From Ganoderma boninense (taxonomy: Eukaryota; Basidiomycota; Agaricomycetes; Polyporales; Polyporaceae), in assembly GCA_002900995.3 (NCBI GenBank), contig CM035309.1:558001-622000 (forward strand): a DNA stretch of 64,000 bases. Direction: 5' to 3'. A model generated the notes under the pieces. The model ran no database searches and was not told where the DNA came from. It saw only the letters and a program-made list of their open reading frames with translations. A program made the position numbers and the translations under genes. Positions 45,940 through 58,900 of the stretch are shown here, piece after piece. Each line of letters begins with the position of its first letter. Positions within the stretch are counted from its first letter, which is position 1.

Positions 45940-48485
45940 CTACTTCAGTGCCTTCTTCATTTGCTGTGTGTCGCACGGGGCGCGTCAGCAACGGGCGAAC
46001 AACGGCAACGCGAAAGGGAAGGAGAAGTGCGGGGGCACCAAGATCGTGCAATCGAGATGCTCCCGCGATGTGTCCGACGCACCTCCTCCATCGTGTCCAA
46101 GTCCGTGGTCTCGATCCGGACGATCTGCCTCCCCGTCGCGCGCTCGATCTGTTCCATCTGCTGCCAAGTCGCCTTGTCATGCACAAAGTTGACAGAGATA
46201 CCCTTCCGTCCAAACCGGCCCGTCCGACCTGCAAAGACGGACATCGAGAGACATGTCTTTAGCTTCCTTTCGACGCGTCAGATCAAGCTCGGACAGGTTG
46301 CGCACCGATACGGTGAATGTATGTCTCGACGTCTGGCCGAAGGTCGCCCTTGTTGCCGAAGTTATCGCGCTCGTTGAGGAGCGGCAGGTCGTAGTTGACA
46401 ACCATGTTTACTTGCATGATGTCGATCCCACGCGCGATGACGTTCGTCGTGATCAACACTTTATCCTTTCCCTCTCGGAACCCGTCTATGATCGCGTCAC
46501 GGTCCGTGGCATCTTTTGCGCCGTGCAGTGATGCGACCTTGTGGCCCTCTGCCGTCATCCGTTGGGAGATTCGGTCCGCCGTGTGTCGATGCTACAAGTT
46601 GAACCGGCGGCGGACCGCAAAAGAAGCACAGAGTCGATCGGCATCATGCATCAGAAGCGTTCGGGGTGCGCGGAGAGGGGGCACTCAAGATGACGTACTT
46701 GGCAGAAGATGATGCTCTGGCCAATGGTCAAGAGGTGATACAGCGACACGAGGACCTCGTACTTGTGCTCCTCGTTCCTGCAGTCCATGTAGAACTGGCG
46801 GATGTTGTCGACTGACAGCTCGTTCCGCTGCAGCTCGATCTTGTTTGCATTTGGCGCGAACTTGTTTGCGAAGCTCCGCACGTGGTCTGGGAACGTCGCG
46901 GAGAAGAGGACTATCTGCACGTTTGGGCTCCTCGGCAGCATGCTGCACACGCACACACACGCGTCGGAGTTTGCGACATCGGTCGCGTCAGATTAAGGCG
47001 TGTCAAAGCCCGAGGCAAACAACCAGACTCACTTCTTTACGCGGAGCGTCTGCTCGCCTAGACCGTCCTTGTCCAGCATATTGTCTGCTTCATCGAGCAC
47101 GAAGACCCTCACTGCCGAGACGTCGATGACTCTCCGCCTGATCAGATCCGTCATCGTTCCCGGCGTTCCGACGATTATATGCGCGGTGATCATTGTTGCG
47201 CCCTTCGGCAGGCTCTCCTTGATAGCGTACTCGGTCTGAACGGCCGTAAACTTGCCCATGGCAACAACCACCGACATGATCTGCCTCGCAAGCTCTCGGG
47301 ACGGTGCGAGGCAGAGCGCCTGAACGAAGTAATAGCCAGTTATTTTGGAACGAGGTTCTCACCAATGCCACTGGCTACCCACCTGAGGCTTGTTGATCGA
47401 GTAGTCAACACGGCTAAGCATGGTAAGAACGAAGGCAGCCGTCTTCCCAGTGCCTGATTGAGATTGGCCGATCATGTTCTGCGGACTATAACGCAGCCGT
47501 CAGTTGAGCGACTGTCACAGCAAGTTTTGAGCCACAAAAGGAGGTCGCGCTCAGCCTTCGTTTCATGACAACTAATGCGGCAGTGAGATGGCCCGCAGCG
47601 CACATTGCGTCCCACACAGGATGGACATGCGATCAGAAATCATTCACGCGGTAGTGTAACTGGCCGGAGCATTGAATCGTTACTTGTTCGATGCCCACGG
47701 GCAGTATGCGAATGGCAACTAGAAGGCTGAGGGAGGCTCTAGCGCACCCGAGACAGGGTCGAGAACAATAAAAGTCCGGAGGCAAACAAACCACGGACAG
47801 GCACAGCAGTTACACCTAGAACAGGGAAGTGGAATGCATCCTGGTGTTGTTCGTGCGACACAGGCACGAAGAACCGGTCTGAACGCTACGCGCCACACGA
47901 GGATAGATGGCAGCGATACCGAGAGCGCACGAGAACGCGATCGCGCGCGGCCGACTCGGTTGGCATCCCCGAGCACGCCTGAAGCGAAGGGAACGATACT
48001 CACGGATTCGAGAGGAGAAGGGGGAGGGCGCGCTCCTGGATCTTGGATGGCTTCGTGAAGCCCATGTCGTAGATGCCTTTAAGGAGATCATCGTGCCTAT
48101 CCGCCAAAGAACACATGTAAAGATGCGCTTTTAAGGTGCAATTGCAGCCTAGGACTCACAGTCCGAGCTCCTCGAAGGTCTTGGCACTGTAGAGGGGAGA
48201 ATTGGGATCGGCCTGCTGATCTGCAAGTGTAACCTGGACGGGAGAGACAAAAGGTCACGATCGGGACGCGTCGGGGCGCATATAGTCGGGGAAAAACACT
48301 CACCGAAACCTCGAAAGTGGACTTGATGAGATCCGTTACTGGAGAAAGTCGCGATTTGTGAGGGGTTCGCTCGGATGGTGGCGGGACTGACCAGCATCTG
48401 CGTCGTGCTTGGTTTCGGGAGCGGTGTCCTCGGCCGGGGGCGCTGCCGCCACCGCCGCCGTCGCTGCTGCTGTTGGGTCTGGCAT
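45940..48485 (-). CDS. DBP5: DEAD-box RNA helicase Dbp5 (mRNA export)
   Basis: ATP-dependent RNP remodeller acting at the cytoplasmic face of nuclear pores, 461 residues. Ten exons: 48485-48392, 48338-48304, 48233-48160, 48096-48004, 47485-47383, 47319-47033, 46942-46699, 46591-46306, 46228-46083 and 45963-45940. The Q-motif ([14 protein letters not shown]) is followed by [11 protein letters not shown] (motif I), PSRELARQ (Ia), GTPGT (Ib), DEAD ([11 protein letters not shown]), FSATF (III), ARGID (V) and [13 protein letters not shown] (VI). The [16 protein letters not shown] context and the ending MEEQMKKALK are typical of Dbp5/DDX19 rather than eIF4A. The Ala-rich N-terminus (MPDPTAAAT) is poorly conserved and the start is less certain; an ATG at 48524 is in frame. 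Intron 4 is 518 bp, against 53-119 bp for the others. Head to head with the Pof1-like gene. Confidence 0.96.
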
Positions 48486-48880
48486 GAGAGAGGAAGGCGG
48501 GGAAATGAATGAGAGAGAGCTCACAGGGCGTGTAAAATCCGTCGGCGTCTTTCTCCATGGATGTTCACAACGTCGGCAGACAAGCCTCCTCCTCGTAAAT
48601 CTCCTCCCAATTTCGAGCCGATGCGCGCTGCGGCCACCTTCGATCGGAGATTAAAGTCTTCTTTATCTTATCTTCTACCGCCGGCACCACCCCAGCTCGC
48701 GCGTTCATCGCTCTCCCTCCTTTGCTCGCACCTCGATTTCTCAAACCATCGCGCATACGAAGGAGTTCCGCGGTCTAGGGCAGGAGTTCGAGAACTGAGC
48801 ACTGAGTACGCGTGTTTCACATACCAGTCAGTTTTCATTAGCTTCTGTTCGAATGAGCCTCCCACCGCAGCACCACCACA
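48486..48880. promoter_or_regulatory. Divergent DBP5 / POF1-like promoter region
   Basis: The 395 bases between the two ATGs must hold both promoters. The middle has a T-rich run (about 48656-48672, CTTCTTTATCTTATCTTC) on the plus strand. There is no clear TATA box for either side. Confidence 0.6.
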
Positions 48881-49789
48881 ATGAGCTTCGGTTCCCTCCT
48901 GCAACGCATCCAGAGAGGGCTCTCGACCGTGGAGCTCGTTCACACCTCCCACCCCCGATGGCCCTTACCTCCTGGCCCTTCCACCTCCCCCACCGTCCAG
49001 ATCTCAGTCCTCGATTCGTCCTTCAATCCTCCTACCCTTGCCCACCTCGCTCTCGCGAACGCCCTTCCCCCGCCTCCCCGAAACGCACCATCTACATTGG
49101 CCCCACATGATTTTGATGCGCGGCTGCTGCTTCTCTCCGTCAGGAACGCCGACAAGCAGCTCAAGGCCGGGGACGCGACGTACCAGCAGCGCATGGAGAT
49201 GATGGTCCTTCTCGCCCAAGAACTTGCCCCCACACTATCGCAGTCTCTCGCGCATGAACCAAACGTCGCCGTCGCCATTATAGACGAGCCCACCTTCGTT
49301 GGCAAGTCTGCTGCACTCCTGGACTTTCTTCGTAAACGCATCTTGGACCTGCACCGGTCACCCGGGGTCATATTCACGTCGCCCTCCGACGGCCTCCCCT
49401 TTCCCAAATTGACCTTTCTCATGGGCACTGATACCATCGTGCGTTTCTTTGCTCATCGCTACTACCCCAACGAACGCGCTATGGCAACCTCTTTGCGCCA
49501 ATTCTTCTCGCCAGACGAGAACGATTCTTGTATCATTTGTGTCCGACGAACCAGCGGATTGTCGGGGGCGGCCGAGGAATCGGTAGAAATTCAAATCCCT
49601 GACTTTATCAGAGAGATCCCACCCGCAGAGAGAATATCATTTGTCGACATTGGGGACGAAGAGCGTACCTTCAGTAGTAGCCAAGTTCGTGGCAAACTAG
49701 CCAACCGCGAGGAGTCGTGGCGATCAATGCTCTCTCCCATGGTAGCGCATTACATCGCTGAGCATTGCCTATACTCACCATCGCAGTAA
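48881..49789 (+). CDS. POF1: Pof1/NMNAT-like nucleotidyltransferase
   Basis: Single-exon protein of 302 residues of the cytidylyltransferase-like superfamily, resembling yeast Pof1 and eukaryotic NMN adenylyltransferases. The nucleotide-binding motif SSFNPPTLAHL (46-56) supplies Thr52 and His55, equivalent to the (H/T)xGH site, although the usual Gly is Ala here. LMGTDT (180-185) corresponds to the GxD motif. SSSQVRG (265-271) corresponds to the C-terminal SxTxIR-type phosphate-binding motif. The expected reaction is ATP plus NMN to NAD and pyrophosphate, but Pof1-group proteins have also been linked to ATPase activity and protein quality control, so the substrate is uncertain. No signal peptide. 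It converges on the FAS gene with only 178 bases between the stop codons. Confidence 0.87.
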   Translation: MSFGSLLQRIQRGLSTVELVHTSHPRWPLPPGPSTSPTVQISVLDSSFNPPTLAHLALANALPPPPRNAPSTLAPHDFDARLLLLSVRNADKQLKAGDATYQQRMEMMVLLAQELAPTLSQSLAHEPNVAVAIIDEPTFVGKSAALLDFLRKRILDLHRSPGVIFTSPSDGLPFPKLTFLMGTDTIVRFFAHRYYPNERAMATSLRQFFSPDENDSCIICVRRTSGLSGAAEESVEIQIPDFIREIPPAERISFVDIGDEERTFSSSQVRGKLANREESWRSMLSPMVAHYIAEHCLYSPSQ

Positions 49790-49967
49790 CGCCTGATCAT
49801 ACAGAGAAACAAAGAGATGAAAGAAATCTATTGGGTATTACATTATGCGTAAAAGTCGTGGGATGCGTGCGTGTATGTAGTACGTATACAGACAATGGGA
49901 ATGTTGGTGGATTACAGCGATGGAAAACCTGAATAGTCCTGAGCGTGACGTGATGCAGAGACGATGT

Positions 49968-52900
49968 TTATGACGAAGCCTGGGCGAAAGCAATAGCAGT
50001 AGTCTGGAAGGTGAGGCACGTCAATACTCGTTCTCATCGTAAACGGTAACAATGACTTACATCTGAGTGGCTGAGGGAGATGTGGACCTTCGAGACACCC
50101 TTCGCGTCTGCCGCCGTCTTGGCCTCACCATGGAGGGTGACCGTCGGGACGCCAGTCTCGTCGGGAAGAATCTCAATGTCCTTCATAGCGGCCGCAGCAC
50201 CCTTGGAAGCGACGCCAAGTGACTTGAAGACGGCCTCCTTACCAACCCAACGTGCTGCGAAGGACGCGGGAGGAGAAGGCTGTGCACGGCAGTAGGCGAC
50301 CTCAGCATCGGTGAAGTTGCGGCTCACGAATGTCGGATTCCACGATGGCACCGAAGAGATGAGCTCTTGGTCAACACCAACGCCGGTGGTGGATGCGGTG
50401 GCGAGGACCTCCGAAACCGCCTTGACATTAGATGTGTCAACGTCGAGCTTGGTCGCTTGCTTAGCGGTGAACTCGTAGCTGCCGGTCTTCGGGTTGTATG
50501 ACGTGCGCGCCAACGAGTTGAGCAGGACAGGGCCCTCCAGCTCCTTGCTGTACGGCGGCGAGTCTTTGACCTTGACGAGGTTGTTCGAAGTCATCATCTC
50601 GCTCATGGCCTTGTAGCACAGACGGTGACGGTGACGGTTCTTGACCTTGTACGCCTCGTAGACTGAAGGTTCAAGAGCAGCGAGCAGGTACTTGGGGTTG
50701 ATCACCATGCAGGTGCCGCCGACTTGTCCGAAACCGAACGAGGACTAAGGCGACATTAGTCGGTCGAAACTCGTTAATGCCTAATGGACAGCACGTACCA
50801 TGACGCCAGCACGAATACCATCCGTATAGATGGTCTTCGAGGGGAAGATCAAGTAGGTGTGTTTCTTGAACAGGGCATCGATGTTGCTAAGAAAACGGTC
50901 AATATTGTGCGCGAACCAAGAGCTTCGTGGTGCTCACTCAGCGTTGCGGTTGCCGGGAATGATACCCGACTCCACGCTCTGGAGGAGACCGGCGAGCTGC
51001 CACGCAGCAGAGCCACCCTTCGAGTGTCCGCAAAGGCTCTTTTGAGCCATGATGGGCACAGCATTGCCGTTCGTTCTTCCGAGATTGGTGAAAACGTCAT
51101 TCCAAATGTGTGTCTCGTTCTTCTCCTGTATACAAATCATGTGTGAGTGGTGAGCATGCTTGCAAACTATGCGAACTCACGTTTGCGCCAGTACTGGTAC
51201 CATGGATAGACAGGACGCCAAGATCATCCGGGGTGAGACCCCATACAGCAAGAGCGCGACGCAGGGGGGCGATGCGGGGGTCTACGCCCTCCAGCATACC
51301 GTATGTTGCGATCGCGTCCTTCTCCTGGCGAGCCGCCTCCTTCTCAATGTCGGCAACACGGTTAGCAACATATTCCTGGTCGGTAGTGTCGCCATTGCTC
51401 TTGCGGAACTCGAGCTCGTCCTGGAGCTGTTGACGCTCGTTCTCCAGCCACTGTGCGATCTGTCTCCTCCGGAATGTAAGTTGCCTGGAGCGATAGGCGA
51501 TGTCGAGGATGGGGAGGGGGTGCTTGGTCGACACTTGGCGGGCAATAGACAGCGCCCCCCGGCCAGGAGCAGGAACAGAGCGACCGGCCTTGTCGCTAAA
51601 GGATGTTTCAATGTTAACAGCGCTCTCAATCCAACGACTCGCGAAACTTACGTGGACGTCGAAGTGAAGCCGATGATTCCACGGATGGGGGCACCAAGCT
51701 CGAGCGCCGTCTTCGCGTTCATGAGCACGTGCACACCAGTTCCCTGGGCTTCCATGAACTGCAGGGGGTGATCGTCAGCACATAAGCGTTCGAGAACATT
51801 GAAATACTTGCCCCTGAACGGGTCGTCGTCGTGGGACGAGACATCTCCGTGGGCTCACGGCCCATAGCCAACTCTGTCTCTGCGTTGCTCGTTGCCTTCA
51901 TGTTCGCGAACTCGAATGAACCTTCCTCGCTCAAGTCATCGAAGCCGCCCGCAAGCATGACTTTGGCCTTGCCGGACAAGAGGGTATCGCAAGCGATCTC
52001 AATCGACTGAAGAGCGGTCGCACTGTGCAGTTCTCTTAGCAAATAGGCGCAAGGTGGATGAAGGGGAAGCTTACCAAGCACCGACAGGGATCTTGATGGG
52101 ACCACTGGACGACAGGAGGAGGAGGTTCACCCAACCGGCAGTCGTGTTGATGAAACTGTTGACGTACAGTCAGCATCTCAGTCGAGCAGCGCGGGGATAG
52201 CACTTACGTCTCCTGCAAGATGTCGTTTTGAACCTCCTTCTCGTCCCGACGGTCCTTGAACATGCGCGACAAACTCTCCATACCACCCATGCCGCTACCA
52301 ATGCTTGAACCGACTTCCGACGGGTGCATGTACTGGTAGAGTTCGTAGGGGTCCGTGATACCGGACATATTGAGGGCCTCAGCGGCGCAGACCAAAGCCC
52401 AGAGGGTTGCGCGGTCGGTTTGAGCCATGATGTCAGCGGGAATGCCGTAGCGACCAGCATCCCAGCCAGTAGGAATCTGACCAGCGACGGTACGGTTGAA
52501 CGTGAACGCCTTCGGGACGAAGATCCTCGCGCCCTTCTTGAACTTGACGAACCACTGGCCACCTTCGGCTGCCCAAATATCGCACTTATCACCGTGCTCG
52601 TACTTGAACTTCTCAGCGTCAGGCAGAGACGCTTCGAACGCTTCGAGGTCGTGGAGGAGCTCGATCTCCTGGTTGAACACCTTCTTCTTGGGGTCGTAGC
52701 CACGGAAGAGTTCAGGCTCTGAATGCCGTCAGCTGCACGCCTTGCTGTTTTAAGAAGAAAGACTTACCGATGAGGCGTACACCAGCATGCGTGAGAATGT
52801 CCTTCTCGTAACGGCCGCGAACGTCCTTGTCATCGACAGGTTCGTTAGACTTTGCATCGACCCAACCGACGTAGAGAGAGCCGTCCTTGAGACGGCCGTC

Positions 52901-55900
52901 GAAGTGCTTGATGAAGCCCATCATCCATGCCATCTCGATGCAGCCCTCAATGGTGAACGCGCCACGAGCCTCCATCTCCCAGCGGGTACGGGAGCTACCC
53001 CATGGACCAACCTCCGCAAAGCCGGTGACGACGATGACCTTCTCCAAGTCAAGCATGCCGCGGAGCTGGGAAATCTGGGCGAACGACTCGGACGGCTCGA
53101 GAGTGGGGAAGTTGAACTGGAAGTTAGCACGGGGAGTGACGTTGACGGTCTGCAGCACACGCTCGGCCTCGACGCCGTTCACGGTCTTGAAGTCGGCGGC
53201 GTTGTCACGGGCGATAGCGCGACGGAGGTCGCTCTTCTTCTGTAGGTCGCCGCGGATGCGGACGGTGATCTCGGCCAGGTCAGGTAGCCGATCCATGCCG
53301 CCATTCAAGTCAGCCCAGATGGGCTCAACCTGAGTGATGCTGAAGACGAGGGGGTGCATGAGGCCAAGAATGTTGAAGGCCATCTCCTTCGCCGAGAAGG
53401 TGCGCACTCCGTGACCCTCGAGTTCTGCCGCGACAGTGTTGGTTGCCTCCATCAGACCAGTACCACGAGTCCAGCTGATCAACGGATGTCAGTAAAACGC
53501 GAACAATACCGAAGTCGAATCAACATACCCGATGACGGCACCAGCAAGGCACAGGTACTCTCCCCAGCTCTCGCTGTTCCAGCGGTTGAACAGAGTCTCG
53601 AGGGAGATCTTCGACTCCGAGTAGAGACCGTCGTTGCCGAACAAACCATGGTTGGGAGACAGGGGAAGGATGACCTGTGTGGGGCGAGTGACGATGTGCC
53701 GGCTTGCCTTCTTGCTCTTAACGGCACCGAGGAGGCGGAGAAGGTTGACCAACATGATGCGGTGGGCCAGCTCGGACTTGTCGTCGAGCCCGTCGATCTC
53801 TCGTCCGTTCTCTGGGACGGCGGCGAAGGGGAGGATGTAGTCAAGGTCGAGGCTGAGGGTTTGGTAGATGTAGTCGACGAGGGCCTCGACGTCCTGCTTG
53901 GAACCCTGGTTGAAGGGAACAACAGTCAGGGCGGAGCCCTTGCTGCCGAACCGCTGGAAGATGCCTTGGTAGTACTCCACCGATGACCTGCTGTAGCGCG
54001 AAGTGGTAATGACGACGTGAGCACCGCCGGAAAGGAGACCCTTGACAATCTCGACACCGATGGAGCCCTTCCCGACACCGGTGAGCAACGCGTTCTTGTC
54101 CTTGAACGATGTACCAGATGTAGCGATCTCGTGAAGGATGTCGAGGTAGACTCCGGTGAGGTTGCTGCTGTACTCCCAGTTCGCCCCGACCTTACGCTTG
54201 AGGTGCAAGAGGGGAACCTTGTCGGCAGAGACGGAAGTGATGCCAGAAATCTGCGGGCGAAGGAACTGAGAGGACGAGCGACGGCCGCGAGGACCAGTGT
54301 GACGGGTGCGAGACTCGGGGCGCTTGCGGAGAGAGCGAACGACACCCTCGTAGAGAGCCTTGATCCGGCCCTTCTGCTCCTCGCTGATTTCGGGCTGAGA
54401 CTTAACAACATTCCAGAGCTTCAGAACGTCCTCCTGGATCTTCTGGATGTTAGTCGGAGCGACGACGGCGTCCGGACTCGCCATTTCCTCGACATAGGCC
54501 TCGAGCTTCCTGACGTTCTCGCGCACGATCTCCTTGTAGACGATGTCGCCCTTATCCGTGACCTCAGTGTGAGGAGCAGTGGGGAACGTCACTGGGAAGA
54601 TGAATTAGTACACCGATCAAAGTGGTCAACGTAAAGTAACTTACCGTCCTTGTACAGCGGCGGCTTTCCGACGACCTCACGACAGTTGTCGATGAGCTGC
54701 TGGCCGAACTGCTTCGCAAGCCTGTAGGTCTCTCCGCGTTCCGGATCGCATTGGTCGATGTAGTACTGCATGTACGTGATCAAGTCCGGGTCCGCGCGGT
54801 TCATGATAGCAATGCAACGAGCGGTGATCTCACGATCGACAGTGGTGAGGCGACCAAAGATGATGTCGTAGAACATGAGAAGCGCATCCTGACGGACCCA
54901 GTTCCAAGACGAGTCGAAGTGGCGGGCCTTGAGGGCGTCGAACACGGGCTGGATACCGTTGACGTACGTGTCACCGTGCTCGCGGGCGATGGCGTCCAGG
55001 CGGGACTGGAGCTGCTCGGAGTTCGCCTTCTCTGCGTCGTACTTGATCTCGCCAGCACGGACGTCGCGTTTGAGGTACCGCATCCAAAGGTCGACTTGCT
55101 GCGCGGCGAAGGTGTCCTGGTCTGTCTGGAACTTGAGGAACTCCTCGCTGTTGATGACAGCCCCTCCCGCTCCGCCTCCACCGCCGGCAGCGGCGCCAGA
55201 AGAAAGCGAGATGCCAGACCGCTGCGCGTACAGAGCGACAACACCGTCCAACCACGACTTCGCCTCCGCCTCTGATCCAAGACGCTTAGCAGGTTCCATC
55301 GTCGCCGCGAGGAGGAGGACACCATCTGCACGGGACGCTCCGATACCCCAGCTCTTGGAGAGGTAGGACTTGATAGCAGAGACGTTGAATCCACCCGGCA
55401 TCTTGCCGCCGACGAGGCGCGAGATGAGACCCGTAGTGTACTTGCCGAGGGATCCACTGAAGCCAACGCCGAGCGACGATCCCAGTTCCTCCAGAGGCAG
55501 CTCCTCACCCTTCTCGGGCGCGGAAGAGAACTCGAGCTGAAGGTCACCGAGGATCTCGTTCTGCATGGTAGACTTGCCGCCGACGAGGTCCTTGATGCTC
55601 TTGGAAAGGGGGATTTCGTCGACCTTCTTCTTCAGCTTCTGAGCGATGATGGCGACCAAGACCTCGACGGCCTTCAGAGGAACATCCTCGACGCTTGCGG
55701 CAGATGCAGAAGGGGCAGCAGCGACGGGGGCGGGGGCCGCGGCGGCAGGAGCGGCAGCAGCAGGAGCCGATGATTCTGTAGCAGAGTCGGCAGCAGGCGC
55801 TTCAGCCTCGAGCTCGTCCTCGAACTGGTAGTAGACCTCCTTCGCGTGCTTAGCGTGACAGAAGATAGCGCGGTGGTGGGTGACCGAGTCGTCCTGGGCC

Positions 55901-58900
55901 TCGTACTTGGCCTTGAGCGTGCGCGTCGCCATACCCGTGAGCGTCGGCGAAGGACCAATCTCGATAAACCTCTCGAAGCCATACTTCGTGAAGAGGATGT
56001 CCTGAGTCTCAATCCACCGCACAGGAGACGCGAATTGGTAGGCAAGAAGCTCGACGAGGATGACATAGGCGAGTTTCTGGCGCTGGTCCGGAGAACCCCA
56101 CTTCTCTTGGTCCCACTTTCGAAGGACCTTGTCGAGGCGAGGCGAAAGGGTCTGGTCGTAGATCAACTGCGCGTACTCCTTCGAGACCTCGAAGGGCTTG
56201 GCCACCAAGTTGGGCACGTACTTGCCGACAAGGGTGTCGGGGTTCAAGTGTGCCGCGTTAATCTTCTTCGAGAGGTCTGTCGGAGGCATGAGCACGTAGC
56301 CATCAATAGAAGCAAAGGAGAAACTTACAAGCACGGAAGGGCATGACACCAGCCCACAAGTAGCGGGAGTGGAACGGCACGTCGATACCGGGAAGAGGGA
56401 TCGTAGCAAAGCCGCGCTCGAGGGTGATGTAGCCCTCCTTCGCCTGCAGCTCCTTCGCCTTGGCGTAGCAAGAGTTGACGATCTCGCCAAGCATCTCCTT
56501 GACCTGGTCGACAGTGAACTTCTCCGTCAACTGGAGACACAATCAGCTCAAGTGCATATCCAGTGATGCAAGGTACCATTACCTTCGGGATGTCGATCTT
56601 CTCCATCTTCAAGTAGTTAAGAACGTTGGTCAGGGTCTGGAGCGCGACGAGCTCTCCGGCACAGACGTATTGTTGACCCTAAAACAAGCTGAGTAAGCAG
56701 AGAGACAATAAAGCATACTCGCCACATACCTCGACATTGAAGTTGACGATTTCAAGCAAGCAACCCGTCTGCGACGCGATGTTGTCGACTACCTCACGGA
56801 GAGCCGCGTCGTTGAACGTCTTCGAAATACGACTGGGGTTCACGGCGCACATCGCGTAGTTGGAGCGGTTCTGGGAGTCGCGCTCGACAGCACGCTGCAT
56901 GGTAATACCACGGTAGAAGACGACGTCGACGAGAGACGAAATGGGAAGCACATCTGCGATGGACGCGAGCGCCGAGTACTCGCCGAGCGAGTGACCAGCG
57001 AACGCCGACTCCTTCTGAACGAGACCCTTGGAACGCATATCCTCGAACGCAGCACGCTCCGTGACGACGAGGGCGATCTGAGCGAATTGGGTCGCGAACA
57101 ACAGACCGTTGGGATGGCTGAAGGTGTAACGCTGCGTACGAACGTTGATGTCGCCGAACAAAGGGAGCGTCTTGACATTGCCCTCCTTGTCCATCGTGTC
57201 GTAGGTCATGTCCATGTAACGCTGGCGGATGGCCTGGCCCTTGATACCACCGAAGTGAATCGTCTTCTCCTTGGGGTTGTCCTTGACGATCTCGACGATA
57301 GAGAAGCCGTAGACGGCGGTCAAGTGTGCGTCAGCAGCCTCCCAGACAGACCGCGCCGCGGGAGAGTTGTTGTACAGCTCCATACCCATGCCAGGCTCTT
57401 GAGAACCCTGGCCAGTGAAGACGTAGACGGTGGTGGGTTGAGCAACCTCTGCCGTACCGACAAGGACCTTCTCGCCTCGGGTGTTCGCCGTCTCGACGCT
57501 GACCACGAGGTTGCCGTCGCGCATCCCAACGTGCTTGATCTTGACTTGGAGTTCGTCTCCGGGGAGAATCATCCCAACAAACGAGACGTCGTATCTAGAA
57601 AAATTGCTTGAGAAGAAATTCGGAACATAAAGTCGATGATGCAACTTACGCGACAACACGGTCAGGCTGGCCCTGAGCGACGACGTTCTCGACGTAGCGA
57701 CGAGTCGCAGCGCTAGACCACATGCCGTGGGTGATCGTTCCAGGGAGGGCAGCGTAGTCCGCGAAGTACGGGTTGATGTGGATCGGGTTGAAGTCGCCAG
57801 AGATCTTGGAGTAGGGCTCGTTGGTCGCAGGAGAGTTGAAGACAGCGCTGCTGGTGGTCGTCATCGAATAGCCCTCGTTGGAGAGCGAGCTGACAAGGCC
57901 CTGAGGCTTGCCGTTACGCTTGAGGTACTCCACGACGGGGTTGCCGCGGGAGTCGTCCTGGAGGAAGTCGACGGAGCCGACCTTGACGAGGCGCTTGATC
58001 TGGTCGCGGACGAAGACGTCTCCAGACACGTTGACGGCCTTGAAGCACGTCTTGTTGCGGTACGTGACCTCCGAGCGGACACGGAAGATCAGCGAGGTGC
58101 CGGCCAGAAGGGGCTTGGTCTCGTCGTCCCACTCGAACCACTCCTTGGACTGCAGCACACCAACGGAAGCGTCCGTTGCGAGTTCAACAAGGTAGTCGGG
58201 CTCTTCGGTGAGCTCGAAGGTGTTCCCATAGTCGCTGAAGCGGCCACGGTACAGGAAGGATGACACGACCTCGATGACGCGCTCCGTACCGCGAGTGACG
58301 AAGCCCTTGACCTTGACAGTCTTACCCGCGTCGCTGTTGGTGACGCCGACGATGCGGGCCTCAGCCTTGCAGACGTCACCGGCCTTGAGCAGCTTCGCAC
58401 CATCCAGCAAACGGAATCCGTTCGAAAGGTGGACGAGCTTGAGCAAGTCTCCGTCGATAGGAGCCGGGAAGATCGCCTTCATGATGGCCTGCAAACGAAT
58501 GTGGATCAAAGAGTTGCTTCGAATGTAACAGAGAGGAAAAACCAACCTGCCAGCCAGTCACGATAGCGAAGTCCATGGGAGCGAGAGGCGTCTCATTGCG
58601 AACAGACTTGAACGCCTCGCCCTGGTTGCCGACGACCGCGCAGAAGGTTTCGATGTCGTCCTCGTCGATGGTGACCTCGGGGCCAGTATAGACTTCGCGG
58701 ACATCGATCTCGGGAAGGACCTCGTTGTCACCGAACCACAGCCTCCAGTAGAACTGCTTGATCCGCGTGTTCCTGTCCTCAGAAACCTCGTGGATTGGCG
58801 CGAAGCCCATTGCTGGCTTGTACGAGTAATGGAAGTGCAAGGGGACGGAGCTTTCGAGACGCTCTTCGAAGATCGTAACGTCGATGATGGAGGTTGAAGC

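Noticed and set aside
47486..48003. Intronic C/D snoRNA in DBP5 intron 4
   Set aside because: The best C-box candidate (ATGATTT on the minus strand) has two mismatches and no properly spaced D box, so it is not called.
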